Assembly: GCF_014654615.1 (NCBI RefSeq) | Contig: NZ_BNBB01000040.1 | Coordinates: 1-40,107, forward strand | Length of the DNA: 40,107 nt | Direction of reading: 5' to 3' | Origin: Streptosporangium violaceochromogenes | GTDB taxonomy: Bacteria > Actinomycetota > Actinomycetes > Streptosporangiales > Streptosporangiaceae | Part shown: piece after piece, positions 7,520 to 15,892 of the stretch | Numbering within the stretch: the stretch's first letter is position 1 | Layout: every line of letters starts with the position of its first letter | The notes under the pieces: generated by a model | Databases searched by the model: none | What the model saw: only the letters and a program-made list of their open reading frames with translations | Told to the model about the DNA's origin: nothing | Program-made: the position numbers and the translations under genes

Positions 7520-8316
7520 CGGAAAGGACTCGTGCCATGGCCGCCAGCGACCACGCGGTGCCCGACCGGGTGCGCGCGCGCCTGCTCTTCGCGGAACTGG
7601 CGGAGTTGACCCCCGACGACTCGCGGCGCCAGCGTATCCGTGACGAACTCGTCGAGCTCCACCTTCCCCTGGTGGAGTACCTCGCCCGTCGCTTCCGCAA
7701 CCGGGGCGAGTGGCTCGACGACCTGACCCAGGTCGCCACCATCGGACTGATCAAGTCGATCGACCGCTTCGACCTCGGCCGGGGGGTGGAGTTCTCCACC
7801 TACGCCACCCCGACGATCGTGGGCGAGATCAAGCGGCACTTCCGTGACAAGGGCTGGGCGGTCCGCGTGCCGCGCCGCCTGCAGGAGCTCAAGCTCTCGC
7901 TGACCAAGGCGATCAGCGAGCTCTCCCAGCGTGAGGGGCGCGCGCCCACGGTCGGCGAGCTCGCCACGTTCCTGAAGATGAGCGAGGAGGAGGTGCTTGA
8001 GGGGCTTGAGTCGGCCAACGCCTACTCCACGGTCTCCCTCGACGCGCCCGACTCCGGTGACGACGACGCGCCGGCGGTCGCCGACTCCCTGGGCATCGTG
8101 GACGACTCCCTCGAAGGGGTCGAGTACCGCGAGTCGCTCAAGCCCCTGCTCGAACGGCTGCCGCCGCGCGAGAAGCGCATCCTGCTGCTGCGTTTCTTCG
8201 GCAACATGACACAGTCGCAGATCGCCACCGAGCTGGGCATCTCACAGATGCACGTGTCCCGGCTGCTGGCCAGGACGCTGGCCCAGCTCCGTGAGGGACT
8301 GACGGCCGAAGACTAG
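7516..8316 (+). CDS. sigF: RNA polymerase sigma factor SigF (SigB/SigF family)
   Basis: A 266-aa group 3 sigma factor for general stress or development. Region 2 includes LPLVEYLARRF, DDLTQVATIGLIKSIDRFD and the -10-reading VEFSTYATPTIVGEIKRHFR. Region 3 follows (KLSLTKAISELSQREGRAPT). Region 4 has LPPREKRILLLRFFGNMTQS and a helix-turn-helix (IATELGISQMHVSRLLARTL). GTG 7516 overlaps the anti-sigma stop. ATG 7537 is a credible alternative, with GGAAAGG 9 nt before it, and would shorten the protein by 7 residues. No anti-anti-sigma gene is nearby. Confidence 0.93.
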   Translation: MTERTRAMAASDHAVPDRVRARLLFAELAELTPDDSRRQRIRDELVELHLPLVEYLARRFRNRGEWLDDLTQVATIGLIKSIDRFDLGRGVEFSTYATPTIVGEIKRHFRDKGWAVRVPRRLQELKLSLTKAISELSQREGRAPTVGELATFLKMSEEEVLEGLESANAYSTVSLDAPDSGDDDAPAVADSLGIVDDSLEGVEYRESLKPLLERLPPREKRILLLRFFGNMTQSQIATELGISQMHVSRLLARTLAQLREGLTAED

Positions 8317-8699
8317 TCCTGGTCTCCGTACAGGGCCCGGGTGGTCGGCGGAGACAGCAGAGCGGCCAGTCCGGCCACCGCGGCGACGATGAGCGGCGTG
8401 CCGAGGCCCCACCGGCCGGACTGGATCAGCGTGACGCCGACCACCAGGGCGAAGATCTGCGTCAGCACCCCGGGACTTCGCGCCCATCGCTCGGCCCGCG
8501 TCATGCCGTAGCCCACCCACAGCAGGGCCGCGCCCAGGAGAAGCCCGAAGGCGGCGACGAACAGCGAGCTCGTCACGTCGGACGGACGGCCAATGACCGT
8601 CTCGACGCCGACGTACCCTCCGAGCACCAGGGTGGTGACGCCTTCCAGCGCCATGACGACGGCGGCGACGACGAGGGTCGGCGGGCGATGGCTGGGCAC
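8313..8699 (-). CDS. Small four-helix integral membrane protein
   Basis: A 128-aa protein with four hydrophobic segments (about residues 8-32, 45-67, 75-95 and 97-115) and short charged loops. It matches no family I can name. GTG 8699 follows a TAGGGT -10 by 6 nt, so its mRNA is probably leaderless. The 3' end overlaps sigF by 4 bases in convergent orientation, and the promoter region is shared with the lipid kinase gene. Function unknown. Confidence 0.75.
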   Translation of the reverse strand: MPSHRPPTLVVAAVVMALEGVTTLVLGGYVGVETVIGRPSDVTSSLFVAAFGLLLGAALLWVGYGMTRAERWARSPGVLTQIFALVVGVTLIQSGRWGLGTPLIVAAVAGLAALLSPPTTRALYGDQD

Positions 8700-8705
8700 G
8701 GCCCC

Positions 8706-8711
8706 ACCCTA
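8706..8711 (-). promoter_or_regulatory. Leaderless -10 element, small membrane protein
   Basis: TAGGGT on the minus strand lies 6 nt before GTG 8699, placing transcription start at or next to the start codon. The -35 is weak. Confidence 0.55.
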
Positions 8712-8765
8712 CCGCCGGCGCCGATCGGGCCCGCTCTTCGCCGCCTGCCCGCCACCCGCGGCGGA

Positions 8766-8771
8766 TACGCT
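8766..8771 (+). promoter_or_regulatory. Leaderless -10 element, lipid kinase gene
   Basis: TACGCT lies 6 nt before ATG 8778, and no ribosome site is visible. This supports 8778 over the longer in-frame extension and predicts a leaderless transcript. Confidence 0.55.
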
Positions 8772-8777
8772 GGCCCT

Positions 8778-9767
8778 ATGCGCGCGATGCTCCTGGTCAA
8801 TCCCAAGGCGACGACGACCAACCACCGGACGCGGGATGTGCTGATCAGGGCCCTTGGCGCGACCGTGGAGCTCACGGTCGAAGAGACCCGGTACCGGGGG
8901 CACGCCGCTCAGCTCTCCCGCGAGGCCCACGCCCGCGGGTTCGGCGTCGTGGCCGTGCTCGGCGGCGACGGCACGATCAACGAGTCCGTGAACGGCCTGC
9001 TCGACGCGGCCCTCGGCGAGGAGACCGGCGGGGACGACGGGGATGACGGGGACGGCGAGCCCCGCGGCGCCGTGGACCGTCCGGCGCTGCTGGTGATCCC
9101 CGGCGGGAGCGCGAACGTCTTCGCGCGGGCGCTCGGCCTGCCGAACGACCCGGTCGAGGCCGCCGGCGTGGTGCTTGAGGCCCTGCGCGACGACCGGCGC
9201 CGGACCGTCGGGCTCGGGCAGGCGACCTGGGACGGCGAGCACAGGTACTTCACCTTCTGCGGCGGCCTGGGATACGACGCCGAGGTGATCCGGGCGGTCG
9301 AGGGAATGCGCGGCACCGGGCGCAAGGCCACGCCGGCGCGCTATGTGAACACCGCCCTGCGCCACTATCTGGCCACGGACAAGCGTCACGCGGCCATGAC
9401 CGTCGAGGGGCCGGAGACGGCACCGGTCGACGGCGTCTTCATGGCGATCGTCTCCAACACCTCGCCCTGGACCTACGTCGGCTCGCGCCCGGTCTGCCCG
9501 ACCCCGTGGGCGAGCTTCGAGACCGGCCTCGACATGCTCGGGCTGCGCCGCCTCGGCCCGCCCGCGCTCCTGAGCCTCATCCCCCAGATCGTCGGCGACC
9601 GCGACACCCGGCCCGCGGGGCGCCATCTCGTGCATTTCCACGACGAGCGGGAGTTCACCCTGCGCGCGGAACGGCCGGTGGCCTTCCAGCTCGACGGCGA
9701 CTATCTGGGCGAGGTCGAACGGGTGACGTTTCGTTCCGTCCCGAAGGCGTTACAAGTGTTGGCCTAA
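8778..9767 (+). CDS. Diacylglycerol kinase family lipid kinase
   Basis: A 329-aa protein of the DAGK/sphingosine-kinase (YegS/DgkB) fold, which phosphorylates a lipid alcohol with ATP at the membrane. Features are MLLVNPKAT at the N-terminus, the glycine-rich VLGGDGTINESVNGLLD near 58, VIPGGSANVFARALGLP near 107, and a C-terminal domain with FQLDGDYLGEVERVTF. A short acidic Gly/Asp-rich loop (about 80-98) interrupts the catalytic domain. The substrate (diacylglycerol or a phosphatidylinositol-mannoside precursor) cannot be told from sequence. The open frame extends upstream to 8688, but the -10 and the conserved N-terminus point to 8778. Confidence 0.88.
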   Translation: MRAMLLVNPKATTTNHRTRDVLIRALGATVELTVEETRYRGHAAQLSREAHARGFGVVAVLGGDGTINESVNGLLDAALGEETGGDDGDDGDGEPRGAVDRPALLVIPGGSANVFARALGLPNDPVEAAGVVLEALRDDRRRTVGLGQATWDGEHRYFTFCGGLGYDAEVIRAVEGMRGTGRKATPARYVNTALRHYLATDKRHAAMTVEGPETAPVDGVFMAIVSNTSPWTYVGSRPVCPTPWASFETGLDMLGLRRLGPPALLSLIPQIVGDRDTRPAGRHLVHFHDEREFTLRAERPVAFQLDGDYLGEVERVTFRSVPKALQVLA

Positions 9768-9980
9768 GCCGTTACATCGGGTCATAGTGTGACGCATCCG
9801 ACATGCATATCAGGCAAAACGTTCTCCCAAACCTCTTGCATGTACTGAGCGTGGCTGACAATCTCAACATTGACGTCGGAACGTAGGACCTTTGAGCGAC
9901 GATCTCGCTCCCTGGGCCACCGGCGATCGAGCGAGCGCGTACCCGACCGACCCCGGCTCGGGCAACCGTTCGCGCTGGTT

Positions 9981-9996
9981 AGTGAAAGCCTTCACA
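9981..9996. promoter_or_regulatory. CRP-family binding site upstream of whiB1
   Basis: AGTGA-AAGCCT-TCACA (9981-9996) differs from the CRP consensus TGTGA-N6-TCACA at one base. A further AGTGAA half-site is at 9998-10003. It lies 53 bp before the whiB1 start. In M. tuberculosis whiB1 is controlled by the cAMP receptor protein Rv3676 through sites starting AGTGA, so the context fits. The promoter hexamers themselves are not clear. Confidence 0.65.
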
Positions 9997-10048
9997 AAGT
10001 GAATCTCCGGAGCCGTAGCAAGGGCTCCTCTTACGAAGGAGTGGACGC

Positions 10049-10303
10049 ATGGACTGGCGCCACCGAGCCGCCTGCCGTGACGTGGACCCCGAGCTGTTCT
10101 TCCCGATCGGCAACACCGGCCCCGCCCTGATGCAGATCGAAGAGGCCAAGCAGGTCTGCCACACATGCACCGTAAGCGAGGCCTGCCTGAAGTGGGCCCT
10201 TGAGTCCGGTCAGGACGCGGGGGTCTGGGGTGGCATGAGCGAGGACGAGCGCCGCGCCCTCAAGCGCCGCACGGCCCGCGCCCGCACCCGCGCAGGCGTC
10301 TGA
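10049..10303 (+). CDS. whiB1: WhiB-family Fe-S regulator (WhiB1/WblE type)
   Basis: An 84-aa protein holding a [4Fe-4S] cluster through Cys9, Cys37, Cys40 and Cys46, the same positions as in WhiB1. The G(V)WGG turn is GVWGGMSEDE near 58-66, followed by a basic DNA-binding tail (RRALKRRTARARTR). Members bind region 4 of the primary sigma factor, respond to nitric oxide, and are essential in mycobacteria. GAAGGAG lies 8 nt upstream of ATG 10049. It has 281 bp of upstream regulatory DNA with a CRP-like site, and is convergent with pdtaS. Confidence 0.96.
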   Translation: MDWRHRAACRDVDPELFFPIGNTGPALMQIEEAKQVCHTCTVSEACLKWALESGQDAGVWGGMSEDERRALKRRTARARTRAGV

Positions 10304-10343
10304 CCCCTCCCTTTCTCCTCCACTCCTTCCCTCGCCTGCGACT

Positions 10344-11807
10344 TCAGGTCGCGGGCAGGGGAATGCCCAGTGTGACCTCGGTTCCCCCGCCCCGCCGGGG
10401 CTCGATGGCCAGCCTTCCGGAGAGTTCTCCGACGACCAGCGTGCGCACGATCTGCAGGCCGAGGCTGGTGGAGGACTCCAGGTCGAACCCCGGGGGCAGA
10501 CCGCTGCCGTCATCGGAGACGATCACGTCGAGACGATCGGCCCCGCGCGACACGACCACCTGAAGCGTACCGGGCCGATGCGCCAGGCCGTGCTGAACGG
10601 CGTTCTGCAGCAGCTCGGTGAGGACCATCGCCAGAGGCGTCGCGATCTCCGACGGCAGCACGCCGAACGCCCCGACACGGCGCGGCACGACCTGCGCCTC
10701 CGGAGCCGCCACCTCGCCCGTCATCGCGATCACGCGGTCGGCGATGTCGTCGAAGTCCACCTGCTCCTCGGGGGTGTGGGACAGCGTCTCGTGCACGATC
10801 GCGATCGAGCCGACCCTCCGGACCGCCTCCTCCAGCGCCTCCCGCCCCTCCGGCACCTGCAGCCGCCTGGCCTGCAACCGCAGAAGGGCCGCCACCGTCT
10901 GCAGGTTGTTCTTCACCCGGTGGTGGATCTCCCTGATGGTGGCGTCCTTGGTCATCAGCTCCCGCTCGCGGCGGCGCAGCTCGGTGACGTCCCGGATGAG
11001 CACCAGCGCGCCGATCCGCCCGCCCCCGATGACCAGCGGGATCGCCCGCAGCTGCACGACCGTTCCCCCCGACTCCACCTCGGTCTCCCGGGGCTCCTTA
11101 CCGCTCGCCACCACCATCAGGTTCTCGTTGATGGGCTCGTCGGAGTAGCAGAGGGTCGCGGTGGTACGGCCCAGCTCGGCGCCGACCAGGTCGGCGTTGA
11201 GGCCGAGCCGACGGTAGGCGGAGAGCGCGTTCGGCGAGGCGTAGGTGACGCGGCCCGCGCGGTCCAGCCGAAGGAGACCGTCGCCCACGCGCGGCGAGCG
11301 GACCAGGATCGGCTCGGCCCCGGAGAACGGGAAGCGGCCCTCGGCCACCATCTGGGCCAGATCGGAGGCGCTCTGCAGGTAGGTGAGCTCAAGCCGGGAG
11401 GGGGTGCGCGCCGAGGAGAGGTTCGTCGAGCGCTGGATCACGCCGAGGAAGTGGTCGGCGCGCCGTACCGGGATGGTCTCCTCGCGCACCGGGACCCCGC
11501 TCGACCAGTCGGGGTCGCCCTCCCGGCAGATACGCCGCTCGTTCCAGGCCGTGTCGATCAGCGTCCGCTCACCGGCGGCGACGATCGTGCCGACGACGTC
11601 GTCGTGATAGACGGTGGGACCGGTGGTGGGCCGCATCTGGGCGATCGCGATCCATCCCCCGCCCTCTCTGAGGGGACTCCACAGGATGAGGTCGGCGAAC
11701 GACAGGTCCGCCAGAAGCTGCCAGTCGGAGACCAGCGAGTGCATCCATTCGAGGTCGGCGTCGTCGAGCGCGGTGTGACGAACCGCCAGGTCGCTTAGAG
11801 TCGGCAC
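10344..11807 (-). CDS. pdtaS: Soluble sensor histidine kinase, PdtaS type
   Basis: 487 aa with no membrane segment. It has an N-terminal GAF-like domain (about 1-150), a PAS domain (about 165-290), then a HisKA_2 phosphoacceptor helix IREIHHRVKNNLQTVAALLR near 300 and a HATPase domain with LLQNAVQHG, DDGSGLPPG, SLGLQIV and GGGTEV. In M. tuberculosis PdtaS phosphorylates PdtaR, an ANTAR antiterminator; the partner gene is not in this window. It is transcribed from GTG 11807 and is divergent from bioF across 68 bp. It neighbours whiB1, as in mycobacteria (recalled). Confidence 0.93.
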   Translation of the reverse strand: MPTLSDLAVRHTALDDADLEWMHSLVSDWQLLADLSFADLILWSPLREGGGWIAIAQMRPTTGPTVYHDDVVGTIVAAGERTLIDTAWNERRICREGDPDWSSGVPVREETIPVRRADHFLGVIQRSTNLSSARTPSRLELTYLQSASDLAQMVAEGRFPFSGAEPILVRSPRVGDGLLRLDRAGRVTYASPNALSAYRRLGLNADLVGAELGRTTATLCYSDEPINENLMVVASGKEPRETEVESGGTVVQLRAIPLVIGGGRIGALVLIRDVTELRRRERELMTKDATIREIHHRVKNNLQTVAALLRLQARRLQVPEGREALEEAVRRVGSIAIVHETLSHTPEEQVDFDDIADRVIAMTGEVAAPEAQVVPRRVGAFGVLPSEIATPLAMVLTELLQNAVQHGLAHRPGTLQVVVSRGADRLDVIVSDDGSGLPPGFDLESSTSLGLQIVRTLVVGELSGRLAIEPRRGGGTEVTLGIPLPAT

Positions 11808-11875
11808 TCGTGCATCATGCGTTCTTTACGGGGCCAAACGCGAATCGGGCGAGCCTCACTGAGAGGATTCCCCCC

Positions 11876-13039
11876 ATGGAACAGAGCCCCGACCCGCTGG
11901 CGCGGCTCCGCGCGGCGACGGCGGCGCGGGAGGCGGCGGGGTTGAGGCGGGCCCTGCGTCCCCGCACGCCCGACGACGACGGCCTCGTCGATCTGGCCTC
12001 CAACGACTATCTCGGGCTGGCCAGGGACGCACGGCTGGCCGAGGCCGCGGCGCGGGCCGCCGAGACGTGGGGAACCGGCTCCACCGGCTCCCGCCTGGTC
12101 ACCGGCTCCACCGCGCTGCACGCCGCCCTGGAGGAGCGGTTGCGCGCCTTCGCCGAGGCGGAGGGCGCCTTGGTGTTCTCCTCCGGCTATCTGGCCAATC
12201 TGGCGGCCGTGGCGACCCTGGGCGGCGGCGCGCTGGTGGTCTCCGACGCGGGCAATCACGCCTCCCTCGTGGACGCCTGCCGCCTGTCGCGCTCGCGTGT
12301 GGTCGTCACCCCGCACAAGGACGTGACGGCCGTGGAGAAGGTCCTGGCCGACCGTGACACCGAGCACGCGGTCGTGGTCACCGACGCGGTCTTCTCGGTG
12401 GACGGCGACCTCGCGCCGCTGGCGGACCTGCACGCGGCGGCCGTACGGCAGGGCGCCCTGCTGGTCGTGGACGAGGCCCACTCGGTCGGCGTCCTGGGCC
12501 CCGGCGGGCGGGGGGCGGTGCACGCGGCCGGTCTGGCGTCCGAGCGCGGCATTGTGAGAACGGTCACACTCTCCAAGTCTCTCGGCTCCCAGGGCGGGGC
12601 CGTGCTGGGAGCCCGCGAGGTGATCGAGACCCTCGTCGACACGGGTCGTTCGTTCATCTTCGACACCGGCCTGGCGCCGGGCAGCGTGGCGGCCGCACTC
12701 GCCGCCGTGGATATCCTTCACAGTCAACCCGAACTGCCCGGATGCGTGCGAACCATGGCGAAAAAGCTGGCCTCGATGGCCCGCGACCTCGGTCTGGAGA
12801 CCAACGACCCGGCGGGAGCGGTCGTCCCGATCGTGCTCGGCCCGCCCGAGACGGCGCTCCGGGCCGCCGCCACCTGTGCGGAACGCGGGGTGCGCGTCGG
12901 ATGTTTCCGGCCGCCCTCGGTACCGGCCGGCCGCTCTTGCCTGCGGTTGACCGCTCGGGCCAATCTGAGTTCCGATGATCTAGCGGTGATCAGGGGTGCG
13001 CTCACCGCCGTGGCCGAGACGATGAAGGTGACCATGTGA
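11876..13039 (+). CDS. bioF: 8-amino-7-oxononanoate synthase
   Basis: A 387-aa PLP enzyme that condenses pimeloyl thioester with alanine, the first ring-assembly step of biotin synthesis. Family marks are DLASNDYLGLA near 41, GSTGSRLVTGSTALH near 68, the VVDEAHSVGVLG aspartate and histidine near 200, and the PLP lysine in TLSKSLGSQGG near 235. ATG 11876 is preceded by GAGAGGA; a longer in-frame start at 11810 would overlap the pdtaS promoter region. A DasR-like regulator and bioD, bioB follow. No bioA is present. Confidence 0.93.
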   Translation: MEQSPDPLARLRAATAAREAAGLRRALRPRTPDDDGLVDLASNDYLGLARDARLAEAAARAAETWGTGSTGSRLVTGSTALHAALEERLRAFAEAEGALVFSSGYLANLAAVATLGGGALVVSDAGNHASLVDACRLSRSRVVVTPHKDVTAVEKVLADRDTEHAVVVTDAVFSVDGDLAPLADLHAAAVRQGALLVVDEAHSVGVLGPGGRGAVHAAGLASERGIVRTVTLSKSLGSQGGAVLGAREVIETLVDTGRSFIFDTGLAPGSVAAALAAVDILHSQPELPGCVRTMAKKLASMARDLGLETNDPAGAVVPIVLGPPETALRAAATCAERGVRVGCFRPPSVPAGRSCLRLTARANLSSDDLAVIRGALTAVAETMKVTM

Positions 13040-13078
13040 GCGAGCGAAGCGAGCGGGGCCGCGGACGGGACGTCCGCG
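13038..13078. repeat. GAGCGA-type repeat and small hairpin after bioF
   Basis: GAGCGAGCGAAGCGAGCGG (13038-13056) is a purine-rich imperfect repeat of a kind often seen between actinomycete genes. It is followed by a hairpin, GCGGACG-GGA-CGTCCGC (about 13061-13077). It may slow or end bioF transcription; no T-tract is present. Confidence 0.35.
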
Positions 13079-13115
13079 ATCCCGCCGGCACCGAGCCGTG
13101 GGGCGAGGTGCGGGC

Positions 13116-13835
13116 GTGACGGACGACTCCCCCCGAATTCCGAAGTACTACGACGTCAAACGCAGCCTGCTCACCCTCACCAAGAGCCTGGCCGCCGGCA
13201 GCGCGCTGCCCCCCGAGCGGACCCTCGCGGTCCGCTTCGAGACGTCGCGCACCACCGTGCGCCAGGCCCTGTCCGAGCTCGTGGTCGAGGGGCGCCTGGT
13301 CCGCATCCAGGGCAAGGGGACGTTCGTCGCGCACCCCAAGGTCGCCCAGGTCCTCCAGCTGACGTCCTACACCGGCGACCTGCGGACCGTCGGCCTCGAA
13401 CCCGACACCAAGATCCTCGACATCAACTACATCACCGCCGACGAACCGCTGGCCCGCCGCCTGGCGATCAACCCCGGCGGCCGGGTGCTGCGGATCCACC
13501 GGCTCCGCCTGGCCAACGGCGAGCCGATGTCGATCGACACCACCCACCTGTCGGCCCGACGCTTTCCCCGGCTCCGGCGTGAGCTGGAGGTGCACTCCTC
13601 GCTGTACGAGACGCTCCACAACGCCTACAACGTACGGCTGACCGACGCCGAGGAGATCATCGAGACCGTGCTGGCCACGCCGTACGACGCGCAGGTGCTG
13701 AGCGTCGACGTCGGGCTGCCGATGCTCATGCTCACCCGGCACGCCTTCGACGCCGACGGCAACCCGGTGGAGTGGGCCCAGTCCCTGTACCGGGGCGACC
13801 GCTACAAGTTCGTCACCCGGCTGCGCCGCCCCTGA
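13116..13835 (+). CDS. dasR: GntR/HutC-family regulator, DasR-like
   Basis: 239 aa. The N-terminal winged HTH includes LPPERTLAVRFETSRTTVRQ and VEGRLVRIQGKGTFVAHPKV (about 27-75), and the UTRA ligand domain fills 85-235. PKYYDVKRSLL, LQLTSYTGDL, DINYITADE and YRGDRYKFVTRLRRP resemble Streptomyces DasR, which senses GlcN-6-P and controls GlcNAc and chitin use, development and antibiotics. Orthology is by recall of sequence and needs a tree. Its place between bioF and bioD is unexpected. No classical dre site (TGGTCTAGACCA) was found in the window. GTG 13116 was chosen at the domain edge. Confidence 0.8.
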   Translation: MTDDSPRIPKYYDVKRSLLTLTKSLAAGSALPPERTLAVRFETSRTTVRQALSELVVEGRLVRIQGKGTFVAHPKVAQVLQLTSYTGDLRTVGLEPDTKILDINYITADEPLARRLAINPGGRVLRIHRLRLANGEPMSIDTTHLSARRFPRLRRELEVHSSLYETLHNAYNVRLTDAEEIIETVLATPYDAQVLSVDVGLPMLMLTRHAFDADGNPVEWAQSLYRGDRYKFVTRLRRP

Positions 13836-13888
13836 CGTCCCCCGCTCGCCCCCGCCCCTCTCCGCCTGTCCCCTCCCGGCTTCGACCG

Positions 13889-13916
13889 CCCCCGCGACGC
13901 GAACGCGTCGCGGGGG
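13889..13916 (+). terminator. Terminator after the DasR-like gene
   Basis: CCCCCGCGACGCG (13889-13901) pairs perfectly with CGCGTCGCGGGGG (13904-13916), forming a very stable hairpin with a minimal loop. No T-tract follows. It separates the regulator from bioD, which has its own promoter. Confidence 0.75.
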
Positions 13917-13969
13917 CCTCGGGCGCCCCCGCCGGAGACCGGCCCCACCGCGAGAAGGGCGAGGTCGCC

Positions 13970-13975
13970 TAGGGT
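13970..13975 (+). promoter_or_regulatory. Leaderless -10 element of bioD
   Basis: TAGGGT lies 6 nt before GTG 13982. No -35 or ribosome site is clear. The preceding terminator and this element suggest that bioD-bioB forms its own transcript. Confidence 0.6.
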
Positions 13976-13981
13976 GAGGGG

Positions 13982-14704
13982 GTGAGCATCCTCGTGGTCA
14001 CCGGAACCGACACCGGAGTGGGCAAGACGGTCGTCACCGCCGCGGTGGCCTCGCTCGCCAGGGAGCGGGGCTCCTCGGTCGCGGTGGTGAAGCCCGCGCA
14101 GACAGGTGTGGCCGCCGACGAGCCCGGGGACCTGGACGACGTCATCCGGCTCTCCGGGGTGACCACCACGTTCGAGTTCGCCAGGTTCCCCGCCCCGCTG
14201 GCCCCGGCGGCGGCGGCCCGCGCGGCGGGCCTCCCCCCGGTCTCCCTCGGCGTGGTCGCCCACCGGGTCGCGGAGCTGACGCGCTCGCACCGACTGGTGA
14301 TCGTCGAGGGCGCCGGAGGCCTCCTCGTCCGCTTCGACGAGGAGGGGGCGACCCTCGCCGACCTGGCCCGGACGCTTTCGGCGCCGGTGCTCCTGGTGAC
14401 GCGGGCGGCGCTGGGCACGCTCAACCACACCGCGCTGACCCTGGAGGCGATGGCCGGGCGGGGCCTGGAGCCGGCCGGCGTGGTGATCGGGTCCTGGCCC
14501 GCCGAACCCGGCCTGGCCGAGCGGCACAACGTGGCCGACCTGGAGACACTGGCCGCCCGCCCGCTGACGGGCGTGCTCCCGGCGGGCGCCGGCTCCCTGG
14601 AACGGGCCACCTTCGCCCGCGTGGCCCACGCCGGCCTGGGCCCGGCGCTGGGCGGGGGATTCGATGCCTCCACCTTCCGGAGCACCTTTAGGCTCTTGCC
14701 GTAG
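13982..14704 (+). CDS. bioD: Dethiobiotin synthetase
   Basis: A 240-aa ATP-dependent ligase that closes the ureido ring of dethiobiotin from 7,8-diaminopelargonate and CO2. The P-loop is TGTDTGVGKTVVTA (7-20), the substrate lysine is in VVKPAQTG near 37, and VEGAGGLLVRFDEEG near 109 is the second signature. GTG 13982 follows a leaderless -10. bioB starts 24 bp downstream, so the two are probably one operon. Confidence 0.94.
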   Translation: MSILVVTGTDTGVGKTVVTAAVASLARERGSSVAVVKPAQTGVAADEPGDLDDVIRLSGVTTTFEFARFPAPLAPAAAARAAGLPPVSLGVVAHRVAELTRSHRLVIVEGAGGLLVRFDEEGATLADLARTLSAPVLLVTRAALGTLNHTALTLEAMAGRGLEPAGVVIGSWPAEPGLAERHNVADLETLAARPLTGVLPAGAGSLERATFARVAHAGLGPALGGGFDASTFRSTFRLLP

Positions 14705-14728
14705 ACGACGGCCGGAAAGTGGAGCAGC

Positions 14729-15724
14729 ATGAGCGACATACTGGACATCGCCCGGGTACAGGTCCTCCAGGAGGGCCGCGGACTGAACAGCGCGCAGGCC
14801 CTTGAGTGCCTGCGGCTCCCCGACGACCGGCTCACCGACCTGCTGGCGCTGGCACACGAGGTCCGGATGAAATGGTGCGGCCCCGAGGTGGAGGTCGAGG
14901 GGATCATCTCACTCAAAACCGGCGGTTGTCCCGAAGACTGTCACTTCTGCTCCCAGTCAGGGCAGTTCACCTCACCGGTCCGCGCGGCCTGGCTGGACAT
15001 CCCCTCCCTGGTCGAGGCGGCGAAGGAGACCGCGCGGACCGGCGCGACCGAGTTCTGCATCGTGGCCGCCGTACGGGGGCCCGACCGGCGGCTGATGGAC
15101 CAGGTCCGCGAGGGGGTGAAGGCGATCCGCGAGGCCGTGGACATCAACGTCGCCTGCTCCCTCGGCATGCTCACCCAGTCCCAGGTGGACGAGCTGGCCG
15201 AGATGGGCGTGCACCGCTACAACCACAACCTGGAGACCGCGAGGTCACACTTCGGGAAGGTCGTCACCACCCACACCTGGGAGGAGCGCTGGGACACCTG
15301 CCTGATGGTGCGCGAGGCCGGGATGGAACTGTGCTGCGGGGGCATCGTCGGCATGGGCGAGACCCTGGAGCAGCGGGCGGAGTTCGCCGGGCAGCTCGGC
15401 GAACTGCGGCCCGACGAGGTCCCCTTGAACTTCCTCAACCCGCGTCCCGGAACGCCCCTGGAGGCGTTCCCCCTGGTGAGCGGGGCGGAGGCGCTCAAGA
15501 CGATCGCCACCTTCCGGCTCGCGCTGCCACGCACGATCCTGCGCTACGCCGGTGGCCGCGAGCTGACCCTGGGCGACCTGGGCACCCGCGACGGCATGCT
15601 CGGCGGGATCAACGCGATCATCGTGGGCAACTACCTCACCACACTGGGCCGCAGCCCCGAGGACGACCTCGGCCTGCTGGCGGACCTGAAGATGCCGATC
15701 AAGGCGCTCTCCGACAGCCTCTGA
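14729..15724 (+). CDS. bioB: Biotin synthase
   Basis: A 331-aa radical-SAM enzyme that inserts sulfur into dethiobiotin. The SAM cluster cysteines are Cys67, Cys71 and Cys74 (GGCPEDCHFCSQS). The [2Fe-2S] site ligands are visible as EFC, NVACSLG, ELCCGG and the arginine in ILRYAGGRE. An asparagine-rich YNHNLET stretch is also conserved. ATG 14729 follows bioD by 24 bp with AAAGTGGAG before it. A terminator hairpin follows. Actinobacterial BioB needs a small helper, BsaP, and a bsaP gene lies 3.8 kb downstream. Confidence 0.97.
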   Translation: MSDILDIARVQVLQEGRGLNSAQALECLRLPDDRLTDLLALAHEVRMKWCGPEVEVEGIISLKTGGCPEDCHFCSQSGQFTSPVRAAWLDIPSLVEAAKETARTGATEFCIVAAVRGPDRRLMDQVREGVKAIREAVDINVACSLGMLTQSQVDELAEMGVHRYNHNLETARSHFGKVVTTHTWEERWDTCLMVREAGMELCCGGIVGMGETLEQRAEFAGQLGELRPDEVPLNFLNPRPGTPLEAFPLVSGAEALKTIATFRLALPRTILRYAGGRELTLGDLGTRDGMLGGINAIIVGNYLTTLGRSPEDDLGLLADLKMPIKALSDSL

Positions 15725-15744
15725 CGACGGTCACCGAAAAAAGG

Positions 15745-15771
15745 GGCGGGGGCGCCCCGGACGCCCCCGCC
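15745..15771 (+). terminator. bioB terminator
   Basis: GGCGGGGGCG (15745-15754) pairs with CGCCCCCGCC (15762-15771) around a 7-nt loop, preceded by a run of six A. It lies 20 bases after the bioB stop. Confidence 0.7.
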
Positions 15772-15892
15772 GCGGAAGCTCCACAACCCGTCCCCGCCGT
15801 CGTGACAGGCGCCGACGTGTTGGAAGGGACGCGTTAGAAAGGAGGAATCCGGGCAGAGAGAACAGTCCCTGTCCGGCTAAGTGACTGACTGG

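Noticed and set aside
15802..15837. Tiny 11-codon frame after bioB, considered as a BsaP or leader peptide
   Set aside because: It lacks the Cys motifs of BsaP and any control hairpin; the true bsaP is at 19556-19738.
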